The translations under genes and the position numbers were made by a program. From Argyresthia goedartella (Eukaryota > Arthropoda > Insecta > Lepidoptera > Argyresthiidae), in assembly GCA_949825045.1 (NCBI GenBank), contig OX463832.1, positions 20,082,552 through 20,146,551 of the forward strand: 64,000 nt of DNA, given 5' to 3'. The notes under the pieces were generated by a model, which saw nothing but the letters and a program-made list of their open reading frames with translations, was not told the DNA's origin and made no database searches. Within the stretch, counting starts at the first letter, position 1, and the number at the start of each line of letters is the position of its first letter. Shown here in pieces: positions 39,226 to 54,200 of this stretch.

Positions 39226-42200
39226 AGAGCTGTCATTTGATTGAGTGCTATTATTTCCTTGGTTATTGTTGCCACTTCCAGAGCTGTCATTTGATTGAGT
39301 GCTATCATTTCCTTGGGTACTGTTTCCACTTCCAGAGCTGTCATTTGATTGAGTGCTATTATTTACTTGGTTAGTGTTGCCATTTCCAGAGCTGTCATTT
39401 GATTGAGTGCTATTATTTCCTTGGTTATTGTTGCCACTTCCAGAGCTGTCATTTGATTGAGTGCTATCATTTCCTTGGGTACTGTTTCCACTTCCAGAGC
39501 TGTCATTTGATTGAGTGCTATTATTTACTTGGTTAGTGTTGCCATTTCCAGAGCTGTCATTTGATTGAGTGCTATTATTTCCTTGGTTATTGTTGCCACT
39601 TCCAGAATTGTCATTTGATTGAGTGCTATTATTTCCTTGGGTACTGTTTCCACTTCCAGAGCTGTCATTTGATTGAGTGCTATTATTTACTTGGTTAGTG
39701 TTGCCATTTCCAGAGCTGTCAATTGATTGAGTGCTATTATTTCCTTGGTTATTGTTGCCACTTCCAGAGCTGTCATGTGATTGAGTGCTATCATTTCCTT
39801 GGGTACTGTTTCCACTTCCAGAGCTGTCATTTGATTGAGTGCTATTATTTCCTTGGTTATTGTTGCCACTTCCAGAGCTGTCATTTGATTGAGTGCTATC
39901 ATTTCCTTGGGTACTGTTTCCACTTCCAGAGCTGTCATTTGATTGAGTGCTATTATTTACTTGGTTAGTGTTGCCATTTCCAGAGCTGTCATTTGATTGA
40001 GTGCTATTATTTCCTTGGTTATTGTTGCCACTTCCAGAGCTGTCATTTGATTGAGTTCTATCATTTCCTTGGGTACTGTTTCCACTTCCAGAGCTGTCAT
40101 TTGATTGAGTGCTATTATTTACTTGGTTAGTGTTGCCATTTCCAGAGCTGTCATTTGATTGAGTGCTATTATTTCCTTGGTTATTGTTGCCACTTCCAGA
40201 ATTGTCATTTGATTGAGTGCTATCATTTCCTTGGGTACTGTTTCCACTTCCAGAGCTGTCATTTGATTGAGTGCTATTACTTCCTTGGTTATTGTTGCCA
40301 CTTCCAGAGCTGTCATTTGATTGAGTGCTATCATTTCCTTGGGTACTGTGTCCACTTCCAGAGCTGTCATTTGATTGAGTGCTATTATTTACTTGGTTAG
40401 TGTTGCCATTTCCAGAGCTGTCATTTGATTGAGTGCTATTATTTCCTTGGTTATTGTTGCCACTTCCAGAGCTGTCATTTGATTGAGTGCTATCATTTCC
40501 TTGGGTACTGTTTCCACTTCCAGAGCTGTCATTTGATTGAGTGCTATTACTTCCTTGGTTATTGTTGACACTTCCAGAGCTGTCATTTGATTGAGTGCTA
40601 TCATTTCCTTGGGTACTGTTTCCACTTCCAGAGCTGTCATTTGATTGAGTGCTATTATTTACTTGGTTAGTATTGCCATTTCCAGAGCTGTCATTTGATT
40701 GAGTGCTATTATTTCCTTGGTTATTGTTGCCACTTCCAGAGCTGTCATTTGATTGAGTGCTATCATTTCCTTGGGTACTGTTTCCACTTCCAGAGCTGTC
40801 ATTTGATTGAGTGCTATTATTTCCTTGGTTATTGTTGCCACTTCCAGAGCTGTCATTTGATTGAGTGCTATCATTTCCTTGGGTACTGTTTCCACTTCCA
40901 GAGCTGTCATTTGATTGAGTGCTATTATTTACTTGGTTAGTGTTGCCATTTTCAGAGCTGTCATTTGATTGAGTGCTATTATTTCCTTGGTTATTGTTGC
41001 CACTTCCAGAGCTGTCATTTGATTGAGTGCTATTATTTCCTTGGGTACTGTTTCCACTTCCAGAGCTGTCATTTGATTGAGTGCTATTATTTACTTGGTT
41101 AGTGTTGCCATTTCCAGAGCTGTCATTTGATTGAGTGCTATTATTTCCTTGGTTATTGTTGCCACTTCCAGAGCTGTCATTTGATTGAGTGCTATCATTT
41201 CCTTGGGTACTGTTTCCACTTCCAGAGCTGTCATTTGATTGAGTGCTATTATTTACTTGGTTAGTGTTGCCATTTCCAGAGCTGTCATTTGATTGAGTGC
41301 TATTATTTCCTTGGTTATTGTTGCCACTTCCAGAATTGTCATTTGATTGAGTGCTATCATTTCCTTGGGTACTGTTTCCACTTCCAGAGCTGTCATTTGA
41401 TTGAGTGCTATTATTTACTTGGTTAGTGTTGCCATTTCCAGAGCTGTCATTTGATTGAGTGCTATTATTTCCTTGGTTATTGTTGCCACTTCCAGAGCTG
41501 TCATTTGATTGAGTGCTATCATTTCCTTGGGTACTGTTTCCACTTCCAGAGCTGTCATTTGATTGAGTGCTATTATTTACTTGGTTAGTGTTGCCATTTC
41601 CAGAGCTGTCATTTGATTGAGTGCTATTATTTCCTTGGTTATTGTTGCCACTTCCAGAGCTGTCATTTGATTGAGGGCTATCATTTCCTTGGGTACTGTT
41701 TTTACTTCCAGAGCTGTCATTTGATTGAGTGCTATTATTTACTTGGTTAGTGTTGCCATTTCCAGAACTGTCATTTGATTGAGTGCTATTATTTTCTTGG
41801 TTATTGTTGCCACTTCCAGAGCTGTCATTTGATTGAGTGCTATTATTTCCTTGGTTATTGTTGCCACTTCCAGAGCTGTCATTTGATTGAGTGCTATCAT
41901 TTCCTTGGGTACTGTTTCCACTTCCAGAGCTGTTATTTGATTGAGTGCTATCATTTCCTAGGGTACTGTTTCCACTTCCAGAGCTGTCATTTGATTGAGT
42001 GCTATTATTTCCTTGGGTACTGTTTCCACTTCCAGAGCTGTTATTTGATTGAGTGCTATCATTTCCTTGGGTACTGTTTCCACTTCCAGAGCTGTCATTT
42101 GATTGAGTGCTATTATTTACTTGGTTAGTGTTGCTATTTCCAGAGCTGTTATTTGATTGAGTGCTATTATTTCCTTGGTTATTGTTGCCACTTCCAGAGC

Positions 42201-45200
42201 TGTCATTTGATTGAGTGCTATCATTTCCTTGGGTACTGTTTCCACTTCCAGAGCTGTCATTTGATTGAGTGCTATTATTTACTTGGTTAGTGTTGCCATT
42301 TCCAGAGCTATCATTTGATTGAGTGCTATTATTTCCTTGGTTATTGTTGCCACTTCCAGAGCTGTCATTTGATTGAGTGCTATCATTTCCTTGGGTACTG
42401 TTTCCACTTCCAGAGCTGTCATTTGATTGAGTGCTATTATTTCCTTGGTTATTGTTGCCACTTCCAGAGCTGTCATTTGATTGAGTGCTATCATTTCCTT
42501 GGGTACTGTTTTCACTTCCAGAGTTGTCATTTGATTGAGTGCTATTATTAACTTGGTTAGTGTTGACATTTCCAGAGCTGTCATTTGATTGAGTGCTATT
42601 ATTTCCTTGGTTATTGTTGCCACTTCCAGAGCTGTCATTTGATTGAGTGCTATCATTTCCTTGGGTACTGTTTCCACTTCCAGAGCTGTCATTTGATTGA
42701 GTGCCATCATTTCCTTGGGTAATGTTGCCACTTCCGGAGCTGTCATTTGATTGAGTGCTATTATTTACTTGGGTAGTGTTGCCATTTCCTAAGCTGTCAT
42801 TTGATTGAGTGCTATTATTTCCTTGGTTATTGTTGCCACTTCCAGAGCTGTCATTTGATTGAGTGCTATTATTTCCTTGGTTATTGTTGCCACTTCCAGA
42901 GCTGTCATTTGATTGAGTGCTATCATTTCCTTGGGTACTGTTTCCACTTCCAGAGCTGTCATTTGATTGAGTGCTATTATTTACTTGGTTAGTGTTGCCA
43001 TTTCCAGAGCTGTCATTTGATTGAGTGCTATTATTTCCTTGGTTATTGTTGCCACTTCCAGAGCTGTCATTTGATTGACTGCTATCATTTCCTTGGGTAC
43101 TGTTTCCACTTCCAGAGCTGTCATTTGATTGAGTGCTATTATTTCCTTGGTTATTGTTGCCACTTCCAGAGCTGTCATTTGATTGAGTGCTATTATTTCC
43201 TTGGGTACTGTTTCCACTTCCAGAGCTGTCATTTGATTGAGTGCTATTATTTACTTGGTTAGTGTTGCCATTTCCAGAGCTGTCATTTGATTGAGTGCTA
43301 TTATTTCCTTGGTTAGTGTTGCCACTTCCAGAGCTTTCATTTGATTGAGTGCTATCATTTCCTTGGGTACTGTTTCTACTTCCAGAGCTGTCATTTGATT
43401 GAGTGCTATTATTTCCTTGGTTATTGTTGCCACTTCCAGAGCTGTCATTTGATTGAGTGCTATCATTTCCTTGGGTACTGTTTCCACTTCCAGAGCTGTC
43501 ATTTGATTGAGTGCTATTATTTCCTTGGTTATTGTTGCCACTTCCAGAGCTGTCATTTGATTGAGTGCTATTATTTCCTTGGTAATTGTTGCCACTTCCA
43601 GAGCTGTCATTTGATTGAGTGCTATCATTTCCTTGGGTACTGTTTCCACTTCCAGAGCTGTCATTTGATTGAGTGCTATTATTTACTTGGTTAGTGTTGC
43701 CATTTCCAGAGCTGTCATTTGATTGAGTGCTATTATTTACTTGGTTAGTGTTGCCATTTCCAGAGCTGTCATTTGATTGAGTGCTATTATTTCCTTGGTT
43801 ATTGTTGCCACTTCCAGAGCTGTCATTTGATTGAGTGCTATCATTTCCTTGGGTACTGTTTCCACTTCCAGAGCTGTTATTTGATTGAGTGCTATCATTT
43901 CCTTGGGTACTGTTTCCACTTCCAGAGCTGTCATTTGATTGAGTGCTATCATTTCCTTGGGTACTGTTTCCACTTCCAGAGCTGTTATTTGATTGAGTGC
44001 TATCATTTCCTTGGGTACTGTTTCCACATCCAGAGCTGTCATTTGATTGAGTGCTATTATTTACTTGGTTAGTGTTGCCATTTCCAGAGCTGTCATTTGA
44101 TTGAGTGCTATTATTTCCTTGGTTATTGTTGCCACTTCCAGAGCTGTCATTTGATTGAGTGCTATCATTTCCTTGGGTACTGTTTCCACTTCCAGAGCTG
44201 TCATTTGATTGAGTGCTATTATTTCCTTGGTTATTGTTGCCACTTCCAGAGCTGTCATTTGATTGAGTGCTATCATTTCCTTGGGTACTGTTTCCACTTC
44301 CAGAGCTGTCATTTGATTGAGTGCTATTATTTACTTGGTTAGTGTTGCCATTTCCAGAGCTGTCATTTGATTGAGTGCTATTATTTCCTTGGTTAGTGTT
44401 GCCACTTCCAGAGCTTTGATTTGATTGAGTGCTATCATTTCCTTGGGTACTGTTTCCACTTCCAGAGCTGTCATTTGATTGAGTGCTATTATTTACTTGG
44501 TTAGTGTTGCCATTTCCAGAGCTGTCATTTGATTGAGTGCTATTATTTCCTTGGTTATTGTTGCCACTTCCAGAGCTGTCATTTGATTGAGTGCTATTAT
44601 TTCCTTGGTTATTGTTGCCACTTCCAGAGCTGTCATTTGATTGAGTGCTATCATTTCCTTGGGTACTGTTTCCACTTCCAGAGCTGTCATTTGATTGAGT
44701 GCTATTATTTCCTTGGTTATTGTTGCCACTTCCAGAGCTGTCATTTGATTGAGTGCTATCATTTCCTTGGGTACTGTTTCCACTTCCAGAGCTGTCATTT
44801 GATTGAGTGCTATCATTTCCTTGGGTACTGTTTCCACTTCCAGAGCTGTTATTTGATTGAGTGCTATCATTTCCTTGGGTACTGTTTCCACTTCCAGAGC
44901 TGTCATTTGATTGAGTGCTATCATTTCCTTGGGTACTGTTTCCACTTCCAGAGCTGTTATTTGATTGAGTGCTATCATTTCCTTGGGTACTGTTTCCACA
45001 TCCAGAGCTGTCATTTGATTGAGTGCTATTATTTACTTGGTTAGTGTTGCCATTTCCAGAGCTGTCATTTGATTGAGTGCTATTATTTCCTTGGTTATTG
45101 TTGCCACTTCCAGAGCTGTCATTTGATTGAGTGCTATCATTTCCTTGGGTACTGTTTCCACTTCCAGAGCTGTCATTTGATTGAGTGCTATTATTTCCTT

Positions 45201-48200
45201 GGTTATTGTTGCCACTTCCAGAGCTGTCATTTGATTGAGTGCTATCATTTCCTTGGGTACTGTTTCCACTTCCAGAGCTGTCATTTGATTGAGTGCTATT
45301 ATTAACTTGGTTAGTGTTGCCATTTCCAGAGCTGTCATTTGATTGAGTGCTATTATTTCCTTGGTTATTGTTGCCACTTCCAGAGCTGTCATTTGATTGA
45401 GTGCTATCATTTCCTTGGGTACTGTTTCCACTTCCAGAGCTGTCATTTGATTGAGTGCCATCATTTCCTTGGGTAATGTTGCCACTTCCGGAGCTGTCAT
45501 TTGATTGAGTGCTATTATTTACTTGGGTAGTGTTGCCATTTCCAGAGCTGTCATTTGATTGAGTGCTATTATTTCCTTGGTTATTGTTGCCACTTCCAGA
45601 GCTGTCATTTGGTTGAGTGCTATTATTTCCTTGGTTATTGTTGCCACTTCCAGAGCTGTCATTTGATTGAGTGCTATCATTTCCTTGGGTACTGTTTCCA
45701 CTTCCAGAGCTGTCATTTGATTGAGTGCTATTATTTACTTGGTTAGTGTTGCCATTTCCAGAGCTGTCATTTGATTGAGTGCTATTATTTCCTTGGTTAT
45801 TGTTGCCACTTCCAGAGCTGTCATTTGATTGACTGCTATCATTTCCTTGGGTACTGTTTCCACTTCCAGAGCTGTCATTTGATTGAGTGCTATTATTTCC
45901 TTGGTTATTGTTGCCACTTCCAGAGCTGTCATTTGATTGAGTGCTATCATTTCCTTGGGTACTGTTTCCACTTTCAGAGCTGTCATTTGATTGAGTGCTA
46001 TTATTTACTTGGTTAGTGTTGCCATTTCCAGAGCTGTCATTTGATTGAGTGCTATTATTTCCTTGGTTAGTGTTGCCACTTCCAGAGCTTTCATTTGATT
46101 GAGTGCTATCATTTCCTTGGGTACTGTTTCTACTTCCAGAGCTGTCATTTGATTGAGTGCTATTATTTCCTTGGTTATTGTTGCCACTTCCAGAGCTGTC
46201 ATTTGATTGAGTGCTTACATTTCCTTGGGTACTGTTTCCACTTCCAGAGCTGTCATTTGATTGAGTGCTATTATTTCCTTGGTTATTGTTGCCACTTCCA
46301 GAGCTGTCATTTGATTGAGTGCTATTATTTCCTTGGTTATTGTTGCCACTTCCAGAGCTGTCATTTGATTGAGTGCTATCATTTCCTTGGGTACTGTTTC
46401 CACTTCCAGAGCTGTCATTTGATTGAGTGCTATTATTTACTTGGTTAGTGTTGCCATTTCCAGAGCTGTCATTTGATTGAGTGCTATTATTTACTTGGTT
46501 AGTGTTGCCATTTCCAGAGCTGTCATTTGATTGAGTGCTATTATTTCCTTGGTTATTGTTGCCACTTCCAGAGCTGTCATTTGATTGAGTGCTATCATTT
46601 CCTTGGGTACTGTTTCCACTTCCAGAGCTGTTATTTGATTGAGTGCTATCATTTCCTTGGGTACTGTTTCCACTTCCAGAGCTGTCATTTGATTGAGTGC
46701 TATCATTTCCTTGGGTACTGTTTCCACTTCCAGAGCTGTTATTTGATTGAGTGCTATCATTTCCTTGGGTACTGTTTCCACATCCAGGGCTGTCATTTGA
46801 TTGAGTGCTATTATTTACTTGGTTAGTGTTGCCATTTCCAGAGCTGTCATTTGATTGAGTGCTATTATTTCCTTGGTTATTGTTGCCACTTCCAGAGCTG
46901 TCATTTGATTGAGTGCTATCATTTCCTTGGGTACTGTTTCCACTTCCAGAGCTGTCATTTGATTGAGTGCTATTATTTCCTTGGTTATTGTTGCCACTTC
47001 CAGAGCTGTCATTTGATTGAGTACTATCATTTCCTTGGGTACTGTTTCCACTTCCAGAGCTGTCATTTGATTGAGTGCTATTATTTACTTGGTTAGTGTT
47101 GCCATTTCCATAGCTGTCATTTGATTGAGTGCTATTATTTCCTTGGTTAGTGTTGCCACTTCCAGAGCTTTGATTTGATTGAGTGCTATCATTTCCTTGG
47201 GTACTGTTTCTACTTCCAGAGCTGTCATTTGATTGAGTGCTATTATTTCCTTGGTTATTGTTGCCACTTCCAGAGCTGTCATTTGATTGAGTGCTATCAT
47301 TTCCTTGGGTACTGTTTCCACTTCCAGAGCTGTCATTTGATTGAGTGCTATTATTTACTTGGTTAGTGTTGCCATTTCCAGAGCTGTCATTTGATTGAGT
47401 GCTATTATTTCCTTGGTTATTGTTGCCACTTCCAGAGCTGTCATTTGATTGAGTGCTATTATTTCCTTGGTTATTGTTGCCACTTCCAGAGCTGTCATTT
47501 GATTGAGTGCTATCATTTCCTTGGGTACTGTTTCCACTTCCAGAGCTGTCATTTGATTGAGTGCTATTATTTACTTGGTTAGTGTTGCCATTTCCAGAGC
47601 TGTCATTTGATTGAGTGCTATTATTTACTTGGTTAGTGTAGCCATTTCCAGAGCTATCATTTGATTGAGTGCTATTATTTCCTTGGTTATTGTTGCCACT
47701 TCCAGAGCTGTCATTTGATTGAGTGCTATCATTTCCTTGGGTACAGTTTCCACTTCCAGAGCTGTCATTTGATTGAGTGCTATTATTTCCTTGGTTATTG
47801 TTGCCACTTCCAGAGCTGTCATTTGTTTGAGTGCTATCATTTCCTTGGGTACTGTTTTCACTTCCAGAGCTGTCATTTGATTGAGTGCTATTATTTACTT
47901 GGTTAGTGTTGCCATTTCCAGAGCTGTCATTTGATTGAGTGCTATTATTTCCTTGGTTATTGTTGCCACTTCCAGAGCTTTCATTTGATTGAGTGCTATC
48001 ATTTCCTTGTGTACTGTTTCTACTTCCAGAGCTGTCATTTGATTGAGTGCTATTATTTACTTGGTTAGTGTTGCCATTTCCAGAGCTGTCATTTGATTGA
48101 GTGCTATCATTTCCTTGGGTACTGTTTCCACTTCCAGAGCTGTCATTTGATTGAGTGCTATTATTTACTTGGTTAGTGTTGCCATTTCCAGAGCTGTCAT

Positions 48201-51200
48201 TTGATTGAGTGCTATTATTTCCTTGGTTATTGTTGCCACTTCCAGAGCTGTCATTTGATTGAGTGCTATTATTTCCTTGGTTATTGTTGCCACTTCCAGA
48301 GCTGTCATTTGATTGAGTGCTATCATTTCCTTGGGTACTGTTTCCACTTCCAGAGCTGTCATTTGATTGAGTGCTATTATTTACTTGGTTAGTGTTGCCA
48401 TTTCCAGAGCTGTCATTTGATTGAGTGCTATTATTTACTTGGTTAGTGTTGCCATTTCCAGAGGTGTCATTTGATTGAGTGCTATTATTTACTTGGTTAG
48501 TGTAGCCATTTCCAGAGCTGTCATTTGATTGAGTGCTATTATTTCCTTGGTTATTGTTGCCACTTCCAGAGCTGTCATTTGATTGAGTGTTATCATTTCC
48601 TTGGGTACTGTTTCCACTTCCAGAGCTGTTATTTGATTGAGTGCAATCATTTCCTTGGGTACTGTTTCCACTTCCAGAGCTGTCATTTGATTGAGTGCTA
48701 TCATTTCCTTGGGTACTGTTTCCACTTCCAGAGCTGTTATTTGATTGAGTGCTATCATTTCCTTGGGTACTGTTTCCACATCCAGAGCTGTCATTTGATT
48801 GAGTGCTATTATTTACTTGGTTAGTGTTGCCATTTCCAGAGCTGTCATTTGATTGAGTGCTATTATTTCCTTGGTTATTGTTGCCACTGCCAGAGCTGTC
48901 ATTTGATTGAGTGCTATCATTTCCTTGGGTACTGTTTCCACTTCCAGAGCTGTCATTTGATTGAGTGCTATTATTTACTTGGTTAGTGTTGCCATTTCCA
49001 GAGCTGTCATTTGATTGAGTGCTATTATTTCCTTGGTTATTGTTGCCACTTCCAGAGCTGTCATTTGATTGACTGCTATCATTTCCTTGGGTACTGTTTC
49101 CACTTCCAGAGCTGTCATTTGATTGAGTGCTATTGTTTCCTTGGTTATTGTTGCCACTTCCAGAGCTGTCATTTGATTGAGTGCTATCATTTCCTTGGGT
49201 ACTGTTTCCACTTCCAGAGCTGTCATTTGATTGAGTGCTATTATTTACTTGGTTAGTGTTGCCATTTCCAGAGCTGTCATTTGATTGAGTGCCATTATTT
49301 CCTTGGTTAGTGTTGCCACTTCCAGAGCTTTCATTTGATTGAGTGCTATCATTTCCTTGGGTACTGTTTCTACTTCCAGAGCTGTCATTTGATTGAGTGC
49401 TATTATTTCCTTGGTTATTGTTGCCACTTCCAGAGCTGTCATTTGATTGAGTGCTATCATTTCCTTGGGTACTGTTTCCACTTCCAGAGCTGTCATTTGA
49501 TTGAGTGCTATTATTTACTTGGTTAGTGTTGCCATTTTCAGAGCTGTCATTTGATTGAGTGCTATTATTTCCTTGGTTATTGTTGCCACTTCCAGAGCTG
49601 TCATTTGATTGAGTGCTATCATTTCCTTGGGTACTGTTTCCACTTCCAGAGCTGTCATTTGATTGAGTGCTATTATTTACTTGGTTAGTGATGCCATTTC
49701 CAGAGCTGTCATTTGATTGAGTGCTATTATTTCCTTGGTTATTGTTGCCACTTCCAGAGATGTCATTTGATTGAGTGCTATCATTTCCTTGGGTACTGTT
49801 TCCACATCCAGAGCTATCATTTGATTGAGTGCTATTATTTACTTGGTTAGTGTTGCCATTTCCAGAGCTGTCATTTGATTGAGTGCTATTATTTCCTTGG
49901 TTATTGTTGCCACTTCCAGAGCTGTCATTTGATTGAGTGCTATCATTTCCTTGGGTACTGTTTCCACTTCCAGAGCTGTCATTTGATTGAGTGCTATTAT
50001 TTACTTGGTTAGTGTTGCCATTTCCAGAGCTGTCATTTGATTGAGTGCTATTATTTCCTTGGTTATTGTTGCCACTTCCAGAGCTGTCATTTGATTGAGT
50101 GCTATTATTTCCTTGGTTATTGTTGCCACTTCCAGAGCTGTCATTTGATTGAGTGCTATCATTTCCTTGGGTACTGTTTCCACTTCCAGAGCTGTCATTT
50201 GATTGAGTGCTATTATTTCCTTGGTTATTGTTGCCACTTCCAGAGCTGTCATTTGATTGAGTGCTATTATTTCCTTGGTTATTGTTGCCACTTCCAGAGC
50301 TGTCATTTGATTGAGTGCTATCATTTCCTTGGGTCCTGTTTCCACTTCCAGAGCTGTCATTTGATTGAGTGCTATTATTTACTTGGTTAGTGTTGCCATT
50401 TCCAGAGCTGTCATTTGATTGAGTGCTATTATTTCCTTGGTTATTTTTGCCACTTCCAGAGCTGTCATTTGATTGAGTGCTATCATTTCCTTGGGTACTG
50501 TTTCCACTTCCAGAGCTGTTATTTGATTGAGTGCTATCATTTCCTTGGGTACTGTTTCCACTTCCAGAGCTGTCATTTGATTGAGTGCTATTATTTCCTT
50601 GGGTACTGTTTCCACTTCCAGAGCTGTTATTTGATTGAGTGCTATCATTTCCTTGGGTACTGTTTCCACTTCCAGAGCTGTCATTTGATTGAGTGCTATT
50701 ATTTACTTGGTAAGTGTTGCCATTTCCAGAGCTGTCATTTGATTGAGTGCTTTTATTTCCTTGGTTATTGTTGCCACTTCCAGAGCTGTCATTTGATTGA
50801 GTGCTATCATTTCCTTGGGTACTGTTTCCACTTCCAGAGCTGTCATTTGATTGAGTGCTATTATTTACTTGGTTAGTGTTGCCATTTTCAGAGCTGTCAT
50901 TTGATTGAGTGCTATTATTTCCTTGGTTATTGTTGCCACTTCCAGAGCTGTCATTTGATTGAGTGCTATCATTTCCTTGGGTACTGTTTCCACTTCCAGA
51001 GCTGTCATTTGATTGAGTGCTATTATTTACTTGGTTAGTGTTGCCATTTTCAGAGCTGTCATTTGATTGAGTGCTATTATTTCCTTGGTTATTGTTGCCA
51101 CTTCCAGAGCTGTCATTTGATTGAGTGCTATCATTTCCTTGGGTACTGTTTCCACTTCCAGAGCTGTCATTTGATTGAGTGCTATTATTTACTTGGTTAG

Positions 51201-54200
51201 AGATGCCATTTCCAGAGCTGTCATTTGATTGAGTGCTATTATTTCCTTGGTTATTGTTGCCACTTCCAGAGATGTCATTTGATTGAGTGCTATCATTTCC
51301 TTGGGTACTGTTTCCACATCCAGAGCTATCATTTGATTGAGTGCTATTATTTACTTGGTTAGTGTTGCCATTTCCAGAGCTATCATTTGATTGAGTGCTA
51401 TTATTTCCTTGGTTATTGTTGCCACTTCCAGAGCTGTCATTTGATTGAGTGCTATCATTTCCTTGGGTACTGTTTCCACTTCCAGAGCTGTCATTTGATT
51501 GAGTGCTATTATTTACTTGGTTAGTGTTGCCATTTCCAGAGCTGTCATTTGATTGAGTGCTATTATTTCCTTGGTTATTGTTGCCACTTCCAGAGCTGTC
51601 ATTTGATTGAGTGCTATTATTTCCTTGGTTATTGTTGCCACTTCCAGAGCTGTCATTTGATTGAGTGCTATCATTTCCTTGGGTACTGTTTCCACTTCCA
51701 GAGCTGTCATTTGATTGAGTGCTATTATTTCCTTGGTTATTGTTGCCACTTCCAGAGCTGTCATTTGATTGAGTGCTATTATTTCCTTGGTTATTGTTGC
51801 CACTTCCAGAGCTGTCATTTGATTGAGTGCTATCATTTCCTTGGGTCCTGTTTCCACTTCCAGAGCTGTCATTTGATTGAGTGCTATTATTTACTTGGTT
51901 AGTGTTGCCATTTCCAGAGCTGTCATTTGATTGAGTGCTATTATTTCCTTGGTTATTTTTGCCACTTCCAGAGCTGTCATTTGATTGAGTGCTATCATTT
52001 CCTTGGGTACTGTTTCCACTTCCAGAGCTGTTATTTGATTGAGTGCTATCATTTCCTTGGGTACTGTTTCCACTTCCAGAGCTGTCATTTGATTGAGTGC
52101 TATTATTTCCTTGGGTACTGTTTCCACTTCCAGAGCTGTTATTTGATTGAGTGCTATCATTTCCTTGGGTACTGTTTCCACTTCCAGAGCTGTCATTTGA
52201 TTGAGTGCTATTATTTACTTGGTTAGTGTTGCCATTTCCAGAGCTGTCATTTGATTGAGTGCTATTATTTCCTTGGTTATTGTTGCCACTTCCAGAGCTG
52301 TCATTTGATTGAGTGCTATCATTTCCTTGGGTACTGTTTCCACTTCCAGAGCTGTCATTTGATTGAGTGCTATTATTTACTTGGTTAGTGTTGCCATTTC
52401 CAGAGCTGTCATTTGATTGAGTGCTATTATTTCCTTGGTTATTGTTGCCACTTCCAGAGCTGTCATTTGATTGAGTGCTATCATTTCCTTGGGTACTGTT
52501 TCCACTTCCAGAGCTGTCATTTGATTGAGTGCTATTATTTCCTTGGTTATTGTTGCCACTTCCAGAGCTGTCATTTGATTGAGTGCTATCATTTCCTTGG
52601 GTACTGTTTCCACTTCCAGAGCTGTCATTTGATTGAGTGCTATTATTAACTTGGTTAGTGTTGCCATTTCCAGAGCTGTCATTTGATTGAGTGCTATTAT
52701 TTCCTTGGTTATTGTTGCCACTTCCAGAGCTGTCATTTGATTGAGTGCTATCATTTCCTTGGGTACTGTTTCCACTTCCAGAGCTGTCATATGATTGAGT
52801 GCCATCATTTCCTTGGGTAATGTTGCCACTTCCGGAGCTGTCATTTGATTGAGTGCTATTATTTACTTGGGTAGTGTTGCCATTTCCAGAGCTGTCATTT
52901 GATTGAGTGCTATTATTTCCTTGGTTATTGTTGCCACTTCCAGAGCTGTCATTTGATTGAGTGCTATTATTTCCTTGGTTATTGTTGCCACTTCCAGAGC
53001 TGTCATTTGATTGAGTGCTATCATTTCCTTGGGTACTGTTTCCACTTCCAGAGCTGTCATTTGATTGAGTGCTATTATTTACTTGGTTAGTGTTGCCATT
53101 TCCAGAGCTGTCATTAGATTGAGTGCTATTATTTCCTTGGTTATTGTTGCCACTTCCAGAGCTGTCATTTGATTGACTGCTATCATTTCCTTGGGTACTG
53201 TTTCCACTTCCAGAGCTGTCATTTGATTGAGTGCTATTATTTCCTTGGTTATTGTTGCCACTTCCAGAGCTGTCATTTGATTGAGTGCTATCATTTCCTT
53301 GGGTACTGTTTCCACTTCCAGAGCTGTCATTTGATTGAGTGCTATTATTTACTTGGTTAGTGTTGCCATTTCCAGAGCTGTCATTTGATTGAGTGCTATT
53401 ATTTCCTTGGTTAGTGTTGCCACTTCCAGAGCTTTCATTTGATTGAGTGCTATCATTTCCTTGGGTACTGTTTCTACTTCCAGAGCTGTCATTTGATTGA
53501 GTGCTATTATTTCCTTGGTTATTGTTGCCACTTCCAGAGCTGTCATTTGATTGAGTGCTATCATTTCCTTGGGTACTGTTTCCACTTCCAGAGCTGTCAT
53601 TTGATTGAGTGCTATTATTTCCTTGGTTATTGTTGCCACTTCCAGAGCTGTCATTTGATTGAGTGCTATTATTTCCTTGGTTATTGTTGCCACTTCCAGA
53701 GCTGTCATTTGATTGAGTGCTATCATTTCCTTGGGTACTGTTTCCACTTCCAGAGCTGTCATTTGATTGAGTGCTATTATTTACTTGGTTAGTGTTGCCA
53801 TTTCCAGAGCTGTCATTTGATTGAGTGCTATTATTTACTTGGTTAGTGTTGCCATTTCCAGAGCTGTCATTTGATTGAGTGCTATTATTTCCTTGGTTAT
53901 TGTTGCCACTTCCAGAGCTGTCATTTGATTGAGTGCTATCATTTCCTTGGGTACTGTTTCCACTTCCAGAGCTGTTATTTGATTGAGTGCTATCATTTCC
54001 TTGGGTACTGTTTCCACTTCCAGAGCTGTCATTTGATTGAGTGCTATCATTTCCTTGGGTACTGTTTCCACTTCCAGAGCTGTTATTTGATTGAGTGCTA
54101 TCATTTCCTTGGGTACTGTTTCCACATCCAGAGCTGTCATTTGATTGAGTGCTATTATTTACTTGGTAAGTGTTGCCATTTCCAGAGCTGTCATTTGATT

